A stretch of DNA of 64,000 nt, taken from contig NC_089852.1 of NCBI RefSeq assembly GCF_036373705.1, positions 29,914,707 through 29,978,706 on the forward strand, in the 5' to 3' direction. The position numbers and the translations under genes were made by a program. Below the pieces are notes generated by a model, which did not search any database, was not told where the DNA came from, and saw nothing but the letters and a program-made list of their open reading frames with translations. This document shows positions 42,894 to 64,000 of the stretch, one piece after another (positions within the stretch are counted from its first letter, which is position 1; each line of letters starts with the position of its first letter). Source of the DNA: Amia ocellicauda. Its lineage: Eukaryota > Chordata > Actinopteri > Amiiformes > Amiidae.

Positions 42894-43299
42894 TGTTATT
42901 AATACAAATATTTCTGTTGTTTTTAAAGGAAATTATTTATTTATTACTTAATTAATGTATATTACAGATTATGACTTCTTTCACACACTGGACACCAGAT
43001 GAAGTTTGCCCTTTAGTCCTCTAATACAATTTTGAGTATGAATTCTGATTGTATATTTTCATAATCACTAACCGTCAGTCTATGAAATGACCATTGCCTT
43101 GAGTACAATTACCTGCACTGGTGACACCTGCCTTTAGCACAGTTAAAATAATTAATACATCCAAATTATTGTCTGTATGCAATCACTATAAACAATCTAT
43201 TGCAGTTGAAAACCACCAAAAAGAGATCATTTTACAAATAAGGATAATTTAACAAACCATTTTAATATACCTTGGTCTTTTATGCAGTGCACAAAATAG

Positions 43300-44278
43300 A
43301 TGGGCTTGACAGAGAGGCTGACTGGATCAGGTCCGAAAGCAGAAATCATCCAGCCTGAGCCCGTAACACTCAAGCGAACTGGCAGGCTAGTTGTAAGTTT
43401 GCTGCTACATGGCACAATTAATTAGTTATTAACTGAATTGAATGAGCATGTGGAAGCTGAACACTGAAACAATACATGTTTATTCATTTTTATTATTATT
43501 ATCTTTAATATTTGTCTTAATCTGTATTTGCTTTTCGAAAACTGCAGGACTGAAATTTTTGAAAATTGTGTGAAGTGAATCAAATTGTTTATTACAGTCT
43601 AGAGGAGAGGCCAGGGACTTGGGAGAGGATGGGAGGATGAGAGGAGTGCTGCAGGCCATATCAGAGAAATGGCAACTGAGGCCCAATCTAGAATTACTCC
43701 AGGAGAAGATGAGGAGCAGCCAGGGACAGCGTAGGGACTTCATAGCCAGGAACACAACCAGTGAAGTCCTTGAGAAATTCCCTAGCCTAAAAATTCAAAA
43801 ATTGGTAATTGCTGGAATTCTATACCACATGTACAATATTGTGTGCATTGTAAGAACATTGTATATCCTTATTTATTATTAATATTGAGGTGGTAAAGAC
43901 CAAAAAATGTTTTTCCTTGACTAGTGTGTTTTGTTCAATTTAAACACTAGCTATTGTGGGAGATGAAGACGGTGGACACTGACAGGATGGTAGTAACACA
44001 GCTGGACAGAGCGCTTACATCTAAGTTGAAGGATCAGTGTTTTTACCTTCTTCAAGACTGTCTGGACAAACACAAGCAGAAAGGTTAATGTTTCTAATTA
44101 GTGAGCTTTATAATCTGTCTAAAATACATTTTGAATGTGTAACAGAATATTCAATAAAAATTTCCAAGTATTTTAAATATGTTCTGTATATTGCCTTTCA
44201 GGACTGCAATTGGGGGCTGCCATTTAACTCTCGCCATCCCTCTTCAGAGAACATGAGTCTCAGTTTACAGATGAAGAG
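43300..44278 (+). pseudogene. Unrecognised four-exon coding region with one in-frame stop
   Basis: Four segments join with consistent phase and good splice sites: 43300-43392 (donor GTAAGT), 43598-43804, 43951-44083 and 44202-44278 (donor GTACGT). The first ATG (43300) follows an acceptor-like tatgcag and an in-frame TAG. The joined frame is 170 codons, open except for TAA at 44225-44227 in the last segment; reading resumes cleanly for 17 codons after it. The predicted protein is hydrophilic and charged, with an EVLEKFPSLK motif near residues 88-97 followed by LLWEMKTVD. This resembles, from memory only, lineage-specific multi-copy fish proteins with a T(T/S)xEVLxKFPxL motif; I cannot name the family. 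It could be a decayed copy, or a gene ending at this TAA (152 residues). It lies upstream of flt3 on the same strand. Confidence 0.55.
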
Positions 44279-44840
44279 GTACGTATCAAACTCAAATTAG
44301 AAATAATTGAGTAGATTTGCACTGTTGCAAGTTGTAAACTTGGACTCTCGTATATTTTAAAAGTATATAAAGTAAATAACATTTGTTTCTCTGAACATGT
44401 CCAAGCTTACCTTTAAGGCACTACACATTATTCTTCAATTACCCATAAATGTGACCTGTATTTTAACTTCTTAATAGATGATATTGAAGTTGAACTCTAA
44501 ACATGAACTCAAAATAACCAATATGTATCTCAAAGTCATTTACTGACAGACACCACTCTTATCTTATTTATAGTCTGTGTATTGTTTTATTGTACGACTG
44601 CTGGCTTTCTTGGCCAGGTTTTACTTGGAAACGTTATTTTAATCTCAATGTGAGCTCAAACTCAAATAGTTTGCATAACACCTGACACTTCCCTAGTAGT
44701 GTGACGTTATATTAAATTGTGAGGGCATTTCTACAGTGTGTGTGTGTTTGTATATAAACTCATAGGTATTTAAAAGGTCGTATTTGGAAAACAAATTAAG
44801 TTATAGCATGTGCACCCCTCTATATATCATTTATATAAAC

Positions 44841-44926
44841 TAACGGTTCTGTATAGAACGCGTTGTTTAGGGTTTCTTCGTGTAAGCCCTATTAATGGGT
44901 TCTGCATAGAATCATAAAGGGTTCCA
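44841..44926. repeat. Possible short dispersed repeat
   Basis: Two related units, ggttctgtatagaacgcg and ggttctgcatagaatcataa, lie close together and resemble a repeat often seen in fish genomes. The boundaries are not defined. Confidence 0.3.
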
Positions 44927-44968
44927 CCCGAGCCATAACTCAAAGAGTGTACCTCTCGGGCTGTCAAA

Positions 44969-44976
44969 TGACGTCA
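44969..44976 (+). promoter_or_regulatory. CRE palindrome upstream of flt3 (distal)
   Basis: A perfect TGACGTCA, 180 bp before the flt3 ATG. It is a canonical CREB/ATF site. Confidence 0.55.
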
Positions 44977-45055
44977 GGGCTCAGGGCTTGAGGGGACAGA
45001 CAGACGCAGTGCAGTGCGGCTCCTCACACAGCAGCTCGATGTGGAACCGAGACCA

Positions 45056-45063
45056 TGACGTCA
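45056..45063 (+). promoter_or_regulatory. CRE palindrome upstream of flt3 (proximal)
   Basis: A second perfect TGACGTCA, 93 bp before the flt3 ATG and 87 bp after the first. Confidence 0.55.
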
Positions 45064-45155
45064 TAGCCAAGATTCTAGTATCCGACAGGCTTTATTCCCC
45101 TTGAAGTCGCCGCACACGCAGTGCGAGCTGGAGACCTCTGTGCACCGTGCAGGCA

Positions 45156-56758
<11,603 letters not shown>

Positions 56759-57240
56759 GGCCCGAGCACCCAGCGCTTCTCTGGCCCCTCCTCCGGACGG
56801 CAGAGCCCGAGCAGAGGCAGTATTTACCTTTCCACTGCACCTCTCCGGCTCTCGTGCTTCGATTCTGCTCGCCTCACAGCCGCAGCTGCAGATGAGCGCT
56901 AAGCCAGGCCTCGACGGCACCACTCAGGGGCACAGCTGCACCTCTGACTGGGGGAATTCAATGAGGTGGCTGAGGCCGATTCAGGCCTCTCTGGACAAAA
57001 GGGAAAGTGGCTTAAATTCAGTGGCTGCTCTGCTCTCAGACCTCTGCCAGGGGACAGCTTTAATGCTTCAGACTCATGGGATATTTCTATTGTTGTGACC
57101 AAATTTATTGTATTTCTCTTTTCTTAGATTATGCTGGGTCTCATAAATATATAGTGTTAATATGGTACATTTATACATATAGTACAAAAGCAGCCTTATT
57201 CTGTGTACTTTTACAGTTTGTTTTTCTTCTCAGACTCTTC

Positions 57241-57279
<39 letters not shown>

Positions 57280-57281
<2 letters not shown>

Positions 57282-58516
57282 GTACTTTTAGTTATAGGCA
57301 GGTGTGAAAAAATGCTATAAAGTAAGAATGCTTTCAAAAATAGACATGTTAATAGATTATATTTATCAACTAAATGCAAAGTGAGCAAACAGAAGAAAAA
57401 TCTACATCAAATCCATATTTGGTGTGACCACCCTTTGCCTTCAAAACAGCATCAGTTCTTCTAGGTACACTTGCACACAGTTTTTGAAGGAACTCAGCAG
57501 GTAGGTCGGCCCAAACATCTTGGAGAACTAACCACAGTTCTGTGGATTTAGGCAGCCTCAGTTGCTTCTCTCTCTTCATATAATCCCAGACAGACTCGAT
57601 GTTGAGATCAGGGCTCTGTGGGGGCCATACCATCACTTCCAGGACTCCTTGTTCTTCTTTACGCTAAAGATGTATGTTCACTGTATGTTTGGGGTTGTTG
57701 TCATGCTGCAGAATACATTTGGGGCCAATCAGTGCCTCCCTGGTGGTACTGCATGATGGACAAGTATCCGTCTTCCATGAAGGCCACTTCTGACCAGACT
57801 TCTCCGGAAAGCAGATGGGTGTACCCTGTCCCACTGTTTTCTGCCAATTCTGAGCTGATGGCACTGCTGGACATCTTCTGATTGTGAAGGGAAGTAAGCA
57901 TGATGTGTCTTTCATCTGCTGCAGTAAGTTTCCTTGGCCGTCCACTGTGTCTACGGTCCTCAACGTTGCCCGTTTCTTTGTGCTTCTTCAAAAGAGTTTG
58001 GACAGCACATCTGGAAACCCCTGTCTGCCTGGGAGAGACCTTGCTGATGCAGTAGAACTACCTTGTGTCTTGTTGCTGTGCTCAGTCTTGCCATGGTGTA
58101 TGACTTTTGACAGTAAACTGTCTTCAGCAACCTCACCTTGTTAGCTGAGTTTGGCTGTTCCTCACCCAGTTTTATTCCTCCTACACAGCTGTTTCTGTTT
58201 CAGTTAATGACTGTGTTTCAACCTACATATTGAATTGATGATCATTAGCACCTGTTTGGTATAATTGTTTAATCATACACCTGACTATATGCCTACAAAA
58301 TCCCTGACTGTGTGCAAGTAAACCTAGAAGAATTGATGCCGTTTTGAAGGCAAAGGGTGGTCACACCAAATATGGATTTGATGTAGATTTTTCTTCTGTT
58401 CACTCACTTTGCATTTTGTTAATTGATAAATATAATCTATTAGCATGTCTATTTTTGAAAGCATTCTTACTTTACAGCATTTTTTCACACCTGCCTAAAA
58501 CTTTTGCGCAGTACTG
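57280..58516 (-). mobile_element. Tc1-like transposon with long terminal inverted repeats
   Basis: Both ends begin cagtact, and inverted repeats of roughly 200 bp or more follow (for example gcaggtgtgaaaaaatgct at 57299 and its inverse near 58480). The minus strand carries broken transposase pieces: a helix-turn-helix region with RRHSGRPRKLTAADERHI (near 57960), and SPDLN..SVWDYMKRE with the catalytic Glu region (57636-57540). Internal stops and frame breaks are present. No TA duplication is clear at the ends. It lies in the flt3 3' flank. Confidence 0.85.
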
Positions 58517-58522
58517 CACATA

Positions 58523-58625
58523 CAGTTAGGTCCAAAAATATTTGAACAGTGACATAATTGTCATAATTTTGGCTCTATAAGCCACCACAATGGATTTGAA
58601 AGGAAACAATCAAGAAAATTATTGG
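58523..58625. mobile_element. Solo terminal fragment of another Tc1-like element
   Basis: The sequence cagttaggtccaaaaatatt and the following gccaccacaatggatttgaa match, from memory, the terminal repeat of a Tc1-like family frequent in salmonid and other fish genomes. No partner end or transposase is seen. Confidence 0.6.
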
Positions 58626-59162
58626 GAAAAACACCCCTGGGAAACCTTAGCACTTAACACAGTACTTTCCAGAAACACCAGGGCGGAAGGAACCTCCAGT
58701 GTGTATCAAAGCTATGATCAAACTTGGTATGAAGCTCTGACCCTGTGACCTCTTGATTGGTCAGTAGAAACCCACCGGTCCAGTGTCAGTGTGATTGTCC
58801 TGGACTCCCTGCACACAAACTGGCACTGTCTGGGGCCGTCTCCTCAGGGCATTTCTCAATGGCTGCCATGCTGCTTATTCTGGTATATATAAGCTGTTAG
58901 GTCCGTCTGACAAATACAGATTGAGCATATCTATCCTAAAAATGTTAATGTTAATAATAATAATGACCGTTATGTGTTTTATGTTTGTTTTTTACTATGC
59001 AAAACACACACAGTGTTCCTCAGGTTTTGAATGTGCGTCTCTGATATAGCCTCTCAGTCTGTTGTGCAGCGCTCCTGCTCCAGATGAGAGTGAAATGTTT
59101 TATTTTAAATAATATATATGTATTATAGTTAAGGATATTTGTTAAGTGTATATATGTATGTC

Positions 59163-59203
<41 letters not shown>

Positions 59204-59464
59204 CCTGTGCTATACTATGTGGTACAGCTTTACAGCAGGCATTAAGAGCATCTTCTGTCCCTGAAAAGAACAGTCAATAATGCCATCGCCAGCGCTGCCA
59301 TTACAGCCGCCGCCTCCAGGGGGAGATGATGAGGCCACTGCAGACGTAGGAGATTATTTTGTTAAATTAAATGACTCAATTCGGGGAATGTTACTGTATA
59401 ACCCATTGTTGCATTTGTACTTTTGTTTTACAATTTGTTCTAAGCGTTTATGTGAAGCCTCTTT

Positions 59465-59470
59465 AATAAA
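59465..59470 (+). promoter_or_regulatory. Candidate flt3 poly(A) signal
   Basis: AATAAA followed by a GT-rich stretch (ggggttgtttt) about 20 bp downstream. Confidence 0.45.
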
Positions 59471-59490
59471 CCTGTTTTCATTGGGGTTGT

Positions 59491-59993
59491 TTTCAGACTT
59501 ATATTGACTTATGTTGAATTTAGAGTTAGTCTGTTTTACTGTTGCATTCACCTCACTTACAAATAATAGTAGCAACAATTCACTTGCCAAATCTAAACAA
59601 GAAACATGTATTGCGAATTACAGCTGAATCTGTCTGCAAACTCATACAGCGTCACTTAACGATCTCCCACTTGTTTATAATGATATGTGCGATTAGATCA
59701 GTCTTCTTTAATTTGGTGGCTTATGATGGTTAGGTTTCAGCAACAAATAAGCCTCACATCATATTTGTGAGAAAAGGCTTGAGTATAGATTTCTCCCAAA
59801 GAGTCACTGACTGCATTTCAGTTGCAGACTGGTTCAGCTGGCTGCTCCACTCCGAGCCCTGCGGGGAGGGACCGGCCGGTCAGTGACACTAAACACACGC
59901 CTGCGCAGCCTGTGCTGAACCGTGCGCCTGGGTCCCATGCACCGAGACATTCCCCAGTACAGCTCTGAGACATCAGACATCCAGCACACAGAC
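59491..59993 (+). other. Intergenic region and 5' leader of urad
   Basis: AT-rich sequence, turning GC-richer from about 59820 toward the urad start. An in-frame upstream ATG at 59937 has a weak context. No other gene is seen. Confidence 0.5.
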
Positions 59994-61201
59994 ATGGATA
60001 TGCGCCAAGTGAACTCGCTCTCTTACGAGGAATTCGTGGAGACTTTCGGAAACGTCGTTGAGAGGTGCCCTGTGGTCGCCGCCGCGGTGTGGTCTGGGCG
60101 GCCCTTTGCTAACTCTCATGATTTGGAAGCCAGCATCGGGGAATTCATTGACAGCCTCCCAGTCGCTGGTAAGACATCTGGCTTGAATTGGCTCGCATGG
60201 GGCCAGTGGTGTCGGGCTGCAGCGGCTCAGATGTTTAAACCCCCAACAGCTGTTCCTCTGACAGGCAATGTCTGTTATCTACCTGGGCCAAAGACTGGAC
60301 CGGACAGACAGCTGCACAGCAAACATCACCCACCAGGTGTCAGTCTAGATTAAACAGTAGTGCATCTCGCCTGCCGAGCAGCAAGAGAGCCAGTTTCACA
60401 GAGGTCTCTTGAGAAGCGGCGTCTGTGGCTTTACTTTCACTTCCACTCTCTTACCGGTGCAAAGAAAATACGTGTCAATATGAATTAATTTAAGAATGTT
60501 TAAGTATGCATATAAAGCCGTACTATTAGGCACACTACTACTTCTAACAATACTCATCATTATAACCGTTCCATTCTTTGCCGTTGATGACATCTTTAAG
60601 TGACCACTTGGTATTAATCTGAATAAAGTTAAATGGTTTGTGTTAAAATAAACACAAAATGGGTCTTCCTTAAACACACTTTTGAAAAAACAATAATGTA
60701 TTTTTTTTTTAATACAGACTGTGGTCTACCTGTACAGATGCATAGTAGCAAGTTGACTGCTACTTGAGTCTTGAATACATTCATTGTACACCTTTTGTCC
60801 AGTGGGAGTCAAACCAGACTTGACGTTTGTCTCTTTGTCTCTCCTCAGGCCAGGAGGGAATTGTGAGGTGCCACCCAGACCTGGCCGGCAGAGACCTGAA
60901 GAGAGGGGCCCTCACGGCTGAATCAAGGGGAGAGCAGACCCAGGCCGGCCTGACCCTTTTAGATGCCGGTGATGCCGCCCGCATGAATCGGCTCAACGCG
61001 CAGTACAAGGAGCGCTTTGGCTTCCCCTTTGTGATCTGCGCCCGCATGAACAACAAAGAGGAAATCCTGCTGCAGCTGGCAGAGCGGCTGGGAAACGAGC
61101 CGGCGCAGGAGCGGCAGTGTGCCATCGAGGAGGTGAAGAAGATTTGCCAGCTCAGACTACAGGACATCATTCAGTGCCCGGCCACCCACACCAAGCTGTA
61201 G
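59994..61201 (+). CDS. urad: 2-oxo-4-hydroxy-4-carboxy-5-ureidoimidazoline (OHCU) decarboxylase
   Basis: Third enzyme of urate degradation: it decarboxylates OHCU to S-allantoin after urate oxidase and HIU hydrolase. There are two exons, 59994-60168 and 60849-61201, giving 175 residues (human 173). With the start at ATG 59994 (gacATGG) the known active-site residues fall at the zebrafish numbering: His67 and Pro68 (RCHPDLAG), Ser84 and Glu87 (TAESRGEQ), and Arg161. This also argues against the in-frame upstream ATG at 59937, which would add 19 residues. The C-terminus is TKL, which resembles a type 1 peroxisomal targeting signal. All catalytic residues are intact, so the enzyme should be active, unlike in hominoids. 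Confidence 0.95.
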
Positions 61202-61311
61202 CGCTGTGTCAAGAGCGGGGTCCTGCAGAACAATGATGCCATGGCAAAGAATTAAAATATCCTGTGCATGTAGATGGTAAAGTCTTCTTATGCTGACATA
61301 TTTGCATCATT

Positions 61312-61317
61312 AATAAA
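61312..61317 (+). promoter_or_regulatory. urad poly(A) signal
   Basis: AATAAA 110 bp after the urad stop; an ATTAAA lies nearer at about 61250. Confidence 0.6.
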
Positions 61318-61339
61318 AAAAGAAAGCACATGTATGAGT

Positions 61340-62340
61340 AAAATCTCCAGCACCTCCATTTTTGCTTCCAGATGCCCTCCACACTCAAACACAGCTGGGC
61401 AGGCTGCGTTTGTAGGAATTTAAACCACTTAGCCCAAAGGGTTTATTTATTCACACCAAGAAAGCTTTTCAAAATAACAATTTTGGCAAGATGTAATAAA
61501 CTACAACATGAGAAAATAATCTTTGCAGAAGTCGCAGGCTGTGATAGAGTGAGCTGCCATCCCCTGGTCTGAGGAGCAATGATAGCAAGGACATCTGGCT
61601 GCCTAAGAATAATGAGTCCATCCACACAGTGTACTGGCCTTTGGTCCCTGTTGACCACACTCATCTAATTTCTAAGACAACATATTCTGTCGACTCACCA
61701 ATTCAATATGCAGACAGATAGATTATAAACATATTCTGCAGAAGGTGAATAAGTTACACCCTAAAATCAGCACTACATTTGCATTCTAATGACAGATAGG
61801 TCCATGACTTAATAACTATACAGACAGACCCACACACAGTATAGGGAAATTATTAGCCTATTTGCATCCCTGCCAGTATTTCACCAGAGGAGAGTAAATT
61901 GAGGCCCTTTGGTGCAGTAAATCCGCACTGACATTAGAGCCAAAGCTGTTCATGGTGAGTGCCAACATACACCAACAAGACTGTTATAAGAACTAACAAA
62001 AGCCAGAACCCCAACCCTCTCCAATCCTTAAAGATAACCTGCACCCTACATTCAAACCTAACCCAGGCCTGGCTCTTCCCTGACTCGAACCTTGAACCCT
62101 ACAAAGCATGCACTGACCAGAACACTACAGTCTGCTGAGGCACCCAGTTTTCAAACCCAAGCTAACACAGCACAGTAGAAACTCAAGTCATAAGTCTGCA
62201 GCCCCTCAGAAATTGACAAAACCCAAAGCAAAGTCCTGGACAGTACTGTGGTTTTCTGGTGGAAGCTAGTCTGTGGCCCTGTGTGGGGGAGGTCAGGCCT
62301 GCCACTGAGGAAATAGTGCAGTGTCCAAATCGGGTTTACA
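61340..62340. other. Intergenic region between urad and the Cdx gene
   Basis: About 1 kb of unique-looking sequence. No gene, transposon or simple repeat stands out on either strand. Confidence 0.5.
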
Positions 62341-62846
62341 GCCGGTGCACTTCCTCGCCCCTCATGTTTAATTTATGACACTGCTGGTCAGCGGTGTCAC
62401 CCGGGGTCCGGCCACAGGCGCCGCCGGCCCTGCCCAGAATCAAACGCTTCCTCGTCTCTGCCGTGAGGTTAAAGTGCATTAGACTGTAAAACCTGGAGGA
62501 AGCTCTGGAGCAATAAACCTTGAATATTTAGCTACTCCCGTCTTATCTTTTTAAAATGCAAATCTTTCTTTAGTTTAGTGGGGGGAGTTATACCAAATGA
62601 GCTGACGTCACCTGCCATTGGCTTTCTGTTACTAATCGCTGCTCTGTAAACATACCTCCTGTCATGCGGGTCTCAGTCCATTGACTCTGATCATCGGGAG
62701 AAGAAACCTCTCGAAAGAAAGACAACGAAGAGGAAAGACACAGACATAATTATATTCAAATAAATAAAAGAAAGGAAGGATACAATAAGCCTAAAATGGT
62801 ATTTTTGTAACGTTATAATGTGGATGGCGCCCTCCCACTCGCCACC
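62341..62846 (+). promoter_or_regulatory. Upstream region of the Cdx gene
   Basis: It contains TTTATGAC (62372-62379) and CAATAAA (62511-62517), both Cdx-type sites; a perfect octamer ATGCAAAT (62556-62563); a CRE TGACGTCA (62603-62610); and an inverted CCAAT box (62617-62621). The cluster lies 230-475 bp before the start codon. No TATA box is obvious. Confidence 0.5.
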
Positions 62847-63288
62847 ATGTACGTGAGCTATCTTTTGGATAAAGAGGTGAGCATGTACCCCGGTTCTGTC
62901 AGACACTCTGGACTCAATCTTGGTGCTCAACACTTCGTCAGCCCGCCACAGTACCCGGATTATGGGCACTACCATCACGTCCCGGTGCTGAGTGGGGAAG
63001 GGGACCCCCGGGACCCCCAGCCCACACCCTCCTGGCACTACGGAACCACCCGTGAAGACTGGAGCGCTTACCCACAGATACCCCCGGGTGGGGCCCACCA
63101 TCTGAGCGCCTCTCCTGGGACTGTCTGCTACAGCCCGAGCGAGTACAGCCCTGGCCCCTTGCCCCCGCTGCCCACCCAGGGTGTGATTCAGCCCCTGGGG
63201 TGCCACCCGGCGGAGCACACCGATTCCGGCAGCCAGAGGATTTACGAATGGACACGGAGGAGCGCACAGCCCGCCGCCAACACCTCGG
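62847..63288 (+). CDS. cdx2: Caudal-type homeobox protein (Cdx2 by synteny), exon 1, partial gene
   Basis: ParaHox transcription factor of posterior axis and intestine. The ATG sits in an ideal Kozak context (gccaccATG). Exon 1 encodes 147 residues and ends in phase 1 at a GTAAAA donor. The N-terminus MYVSYLLDKEVSMYP and the VSPPQYPDYGHYHHVP segment match the Cdx activation domain. The hexapeptide region reads RIYEWTRRS where Cdx proteins usually have EWMR. The homeodomain exons lie beyond the right edge. The position next to urad and flt3 fits vertebrate Cdx2; some teleost genes at this locus carry the name cdx1b, so the symbol rests on synteny. Confidence 0.85.
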
Positions 63289-63308
63289 GTAAAATAAAGT
63301 CTGAAGGG

Positions 63309-63388
<80 letters not shown>

Positions 63389-64000
63389 GTTATTATTATT
63401 ATTATTATTATTATTTACTATCCCAGAAAATGTAAAAATCATTGAAAAGTAAGATGAAACAGAGGGAGCTACATATTTAACTTAGAAAGATTAACTGTTT
63501 GCGCACATACCCAATTTTTTTTTTTTTAGCACATATTCGATTAATAATGAATTAGTTTGAACCAAAATTGTAATAGACCATTTGTTTCGTTTCACATTTC
63601 GTTGTAGCCTACATTACGAAGCTTTCAAATGTAGGATACCTATTGTTGTGTAGATGTAGGTGTGTATAGCTTGACTCAATATTAGGACTATGAAATTGTT
63701 CTGTTAATATATACCCTACATATCCTGTCAAAGCAAAGTGTCAAAACTTTTCTGTGATTTTGTCAGCCCACAGCCCGACAGCCTCACGGTCTACCTTACA
63801 CAACACTGAGGTCAGAAAGAGGAGAAAATAGCCTGGGGCAGATAAGCGATCGACAGAAGATACTTAGAGCTGAGGAGGCCTCATCATAAAATTACACAAC
63901 CGAGGAAAACATTTAAACGGCGTTAAAAATCAATACATCTAAAGGCAGATATGCGTTGGGCAATAAAAACATCAATCACACATTCCAACAGACAGAATAT
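63289..64000 (+). other. Start of Cdx intron 1
   Basis: A (TTA)n tract (63311-63416) begins about 20 bp after the donor. The rest, to the window edge, is AT-rich with no recognisable exon. Confidence 0.6.
63311..63416. repeat. (TTA)n microsatellite
   Basis: About 35 TTA units with one interruption, just inside Cdx intron 1. Confidence 0.95.

Larger units (their letters stand above)
40011..43287. other. Repeat-rich intergenic region between pan3 and flt3
   Basis: It holds microsatellites at 40425-40469 (TG), 40617-40636 (GGAAT), 40699-40746 (GA), 42479-42515 (TA) and 42801-42893 (AAT/ATT), plus a cluster of inverted-repeat MITEs at 41045-41760. No gene is seen. Confidence 0.6.
56759..59490 (+). 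other. flt3 3' UTR (predicted), interrupted by transposon sequence
   Basis: After the flt3 TGA the first good AATAAA with a GT-rich sequence behind it is at 59465-59470. The stretch contains a Tc1-like element (57280-58516), a second Tc1 terminal fragment (from 58523) and (TA)n tracts at 57243-57273 and 59171-59200. A nearer poly(A) site before the transposon cannot be excluded. Confidence 0.45.

Noticed and set aside
59280..59507. 75-codon open frame starting MPSPALPLQPPPP
   Set aside because: No recognisable domain, no splice partners, and it overlaps the candidate flt3 poly(A) signal.
63309..63452. Poly-Leu continuation of the Cdx exon 1 frame
   Set aside because: It reads through the splice donor into the (TTA)n intron repeat; Cdx proteins have no such segment.

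Overview
This is vertebrate nuclear DNA. The genes are split into many short exons with GT/AG borders, and the introns carry Tc1/mariner and hAT transposons of the kinds common in fish. Protein similarity and gene content point to a ray-finned fish; I cannot name the species. The gene order is the conserved flank of the ParaHox cluster (human chromosome 13q12 equivalent): flt1 (+), pan3 (-), flt3 (+), urad (+), then a caudal-type homeobox gene (+).

Layout. Positions 1-17678 hold the 3' half of flt1 (VEGF receptor 1) in 15 exons, from the transmembrane exon to the stop. Its 3' UTR runs to about 19975, where it meets, tail to tail, the 3' UTR of pan3. pan3 is complete: 18 coding exons on the minus strand (39522 down to 23236), 799 codons, all splice phases consistent. 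Its CpG-rich promoter lies at about 39523-40010. A repeat-rich intergenic stretch follows (40011-43287). Between 43300 and 44278 I find four phase-consistent exons of a gene I do not recognise, open except for one in-frame TAA. flt3 is complete (45156-56758, 24 exons, 1011 codons). Its 3' UTR is interrupted by a Tc1-like element and probably ends near 59490. urad (59994-61201) is a complete two-exon gene with all its catalytic residues. Exon 1 of the Cdx gene (62847-63288) lies near the right edge; its homeobox is outside the window.

The genes do not form an operon. flt1 and flt3 are receptor tyrosine kinases (endothelial and haematopoietic signalling), pan3 is a subunit of the cytoplasmic PAN2-PAN3 deadenylase, urad acts in urate breakdown, and Cdx is a posterior/intestinal transcription factor. 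Their neighbourhood is ancestral.

The most interesting signals outside the known genes are: the unrecognised four-exon gene or pseudogene at 43300-44278; a Tc1 element whose right terminal repeat was split by a copy of a segment lying about 2.5 kb upstream, with junctions that look like templated break repair; a long perfect-phase hairpin abutting a consensus CTCF site in flt3 intron 3; two full CRE palindromes upstream of flt3; and several nested hAT elements with visible 8-bp target duplications.
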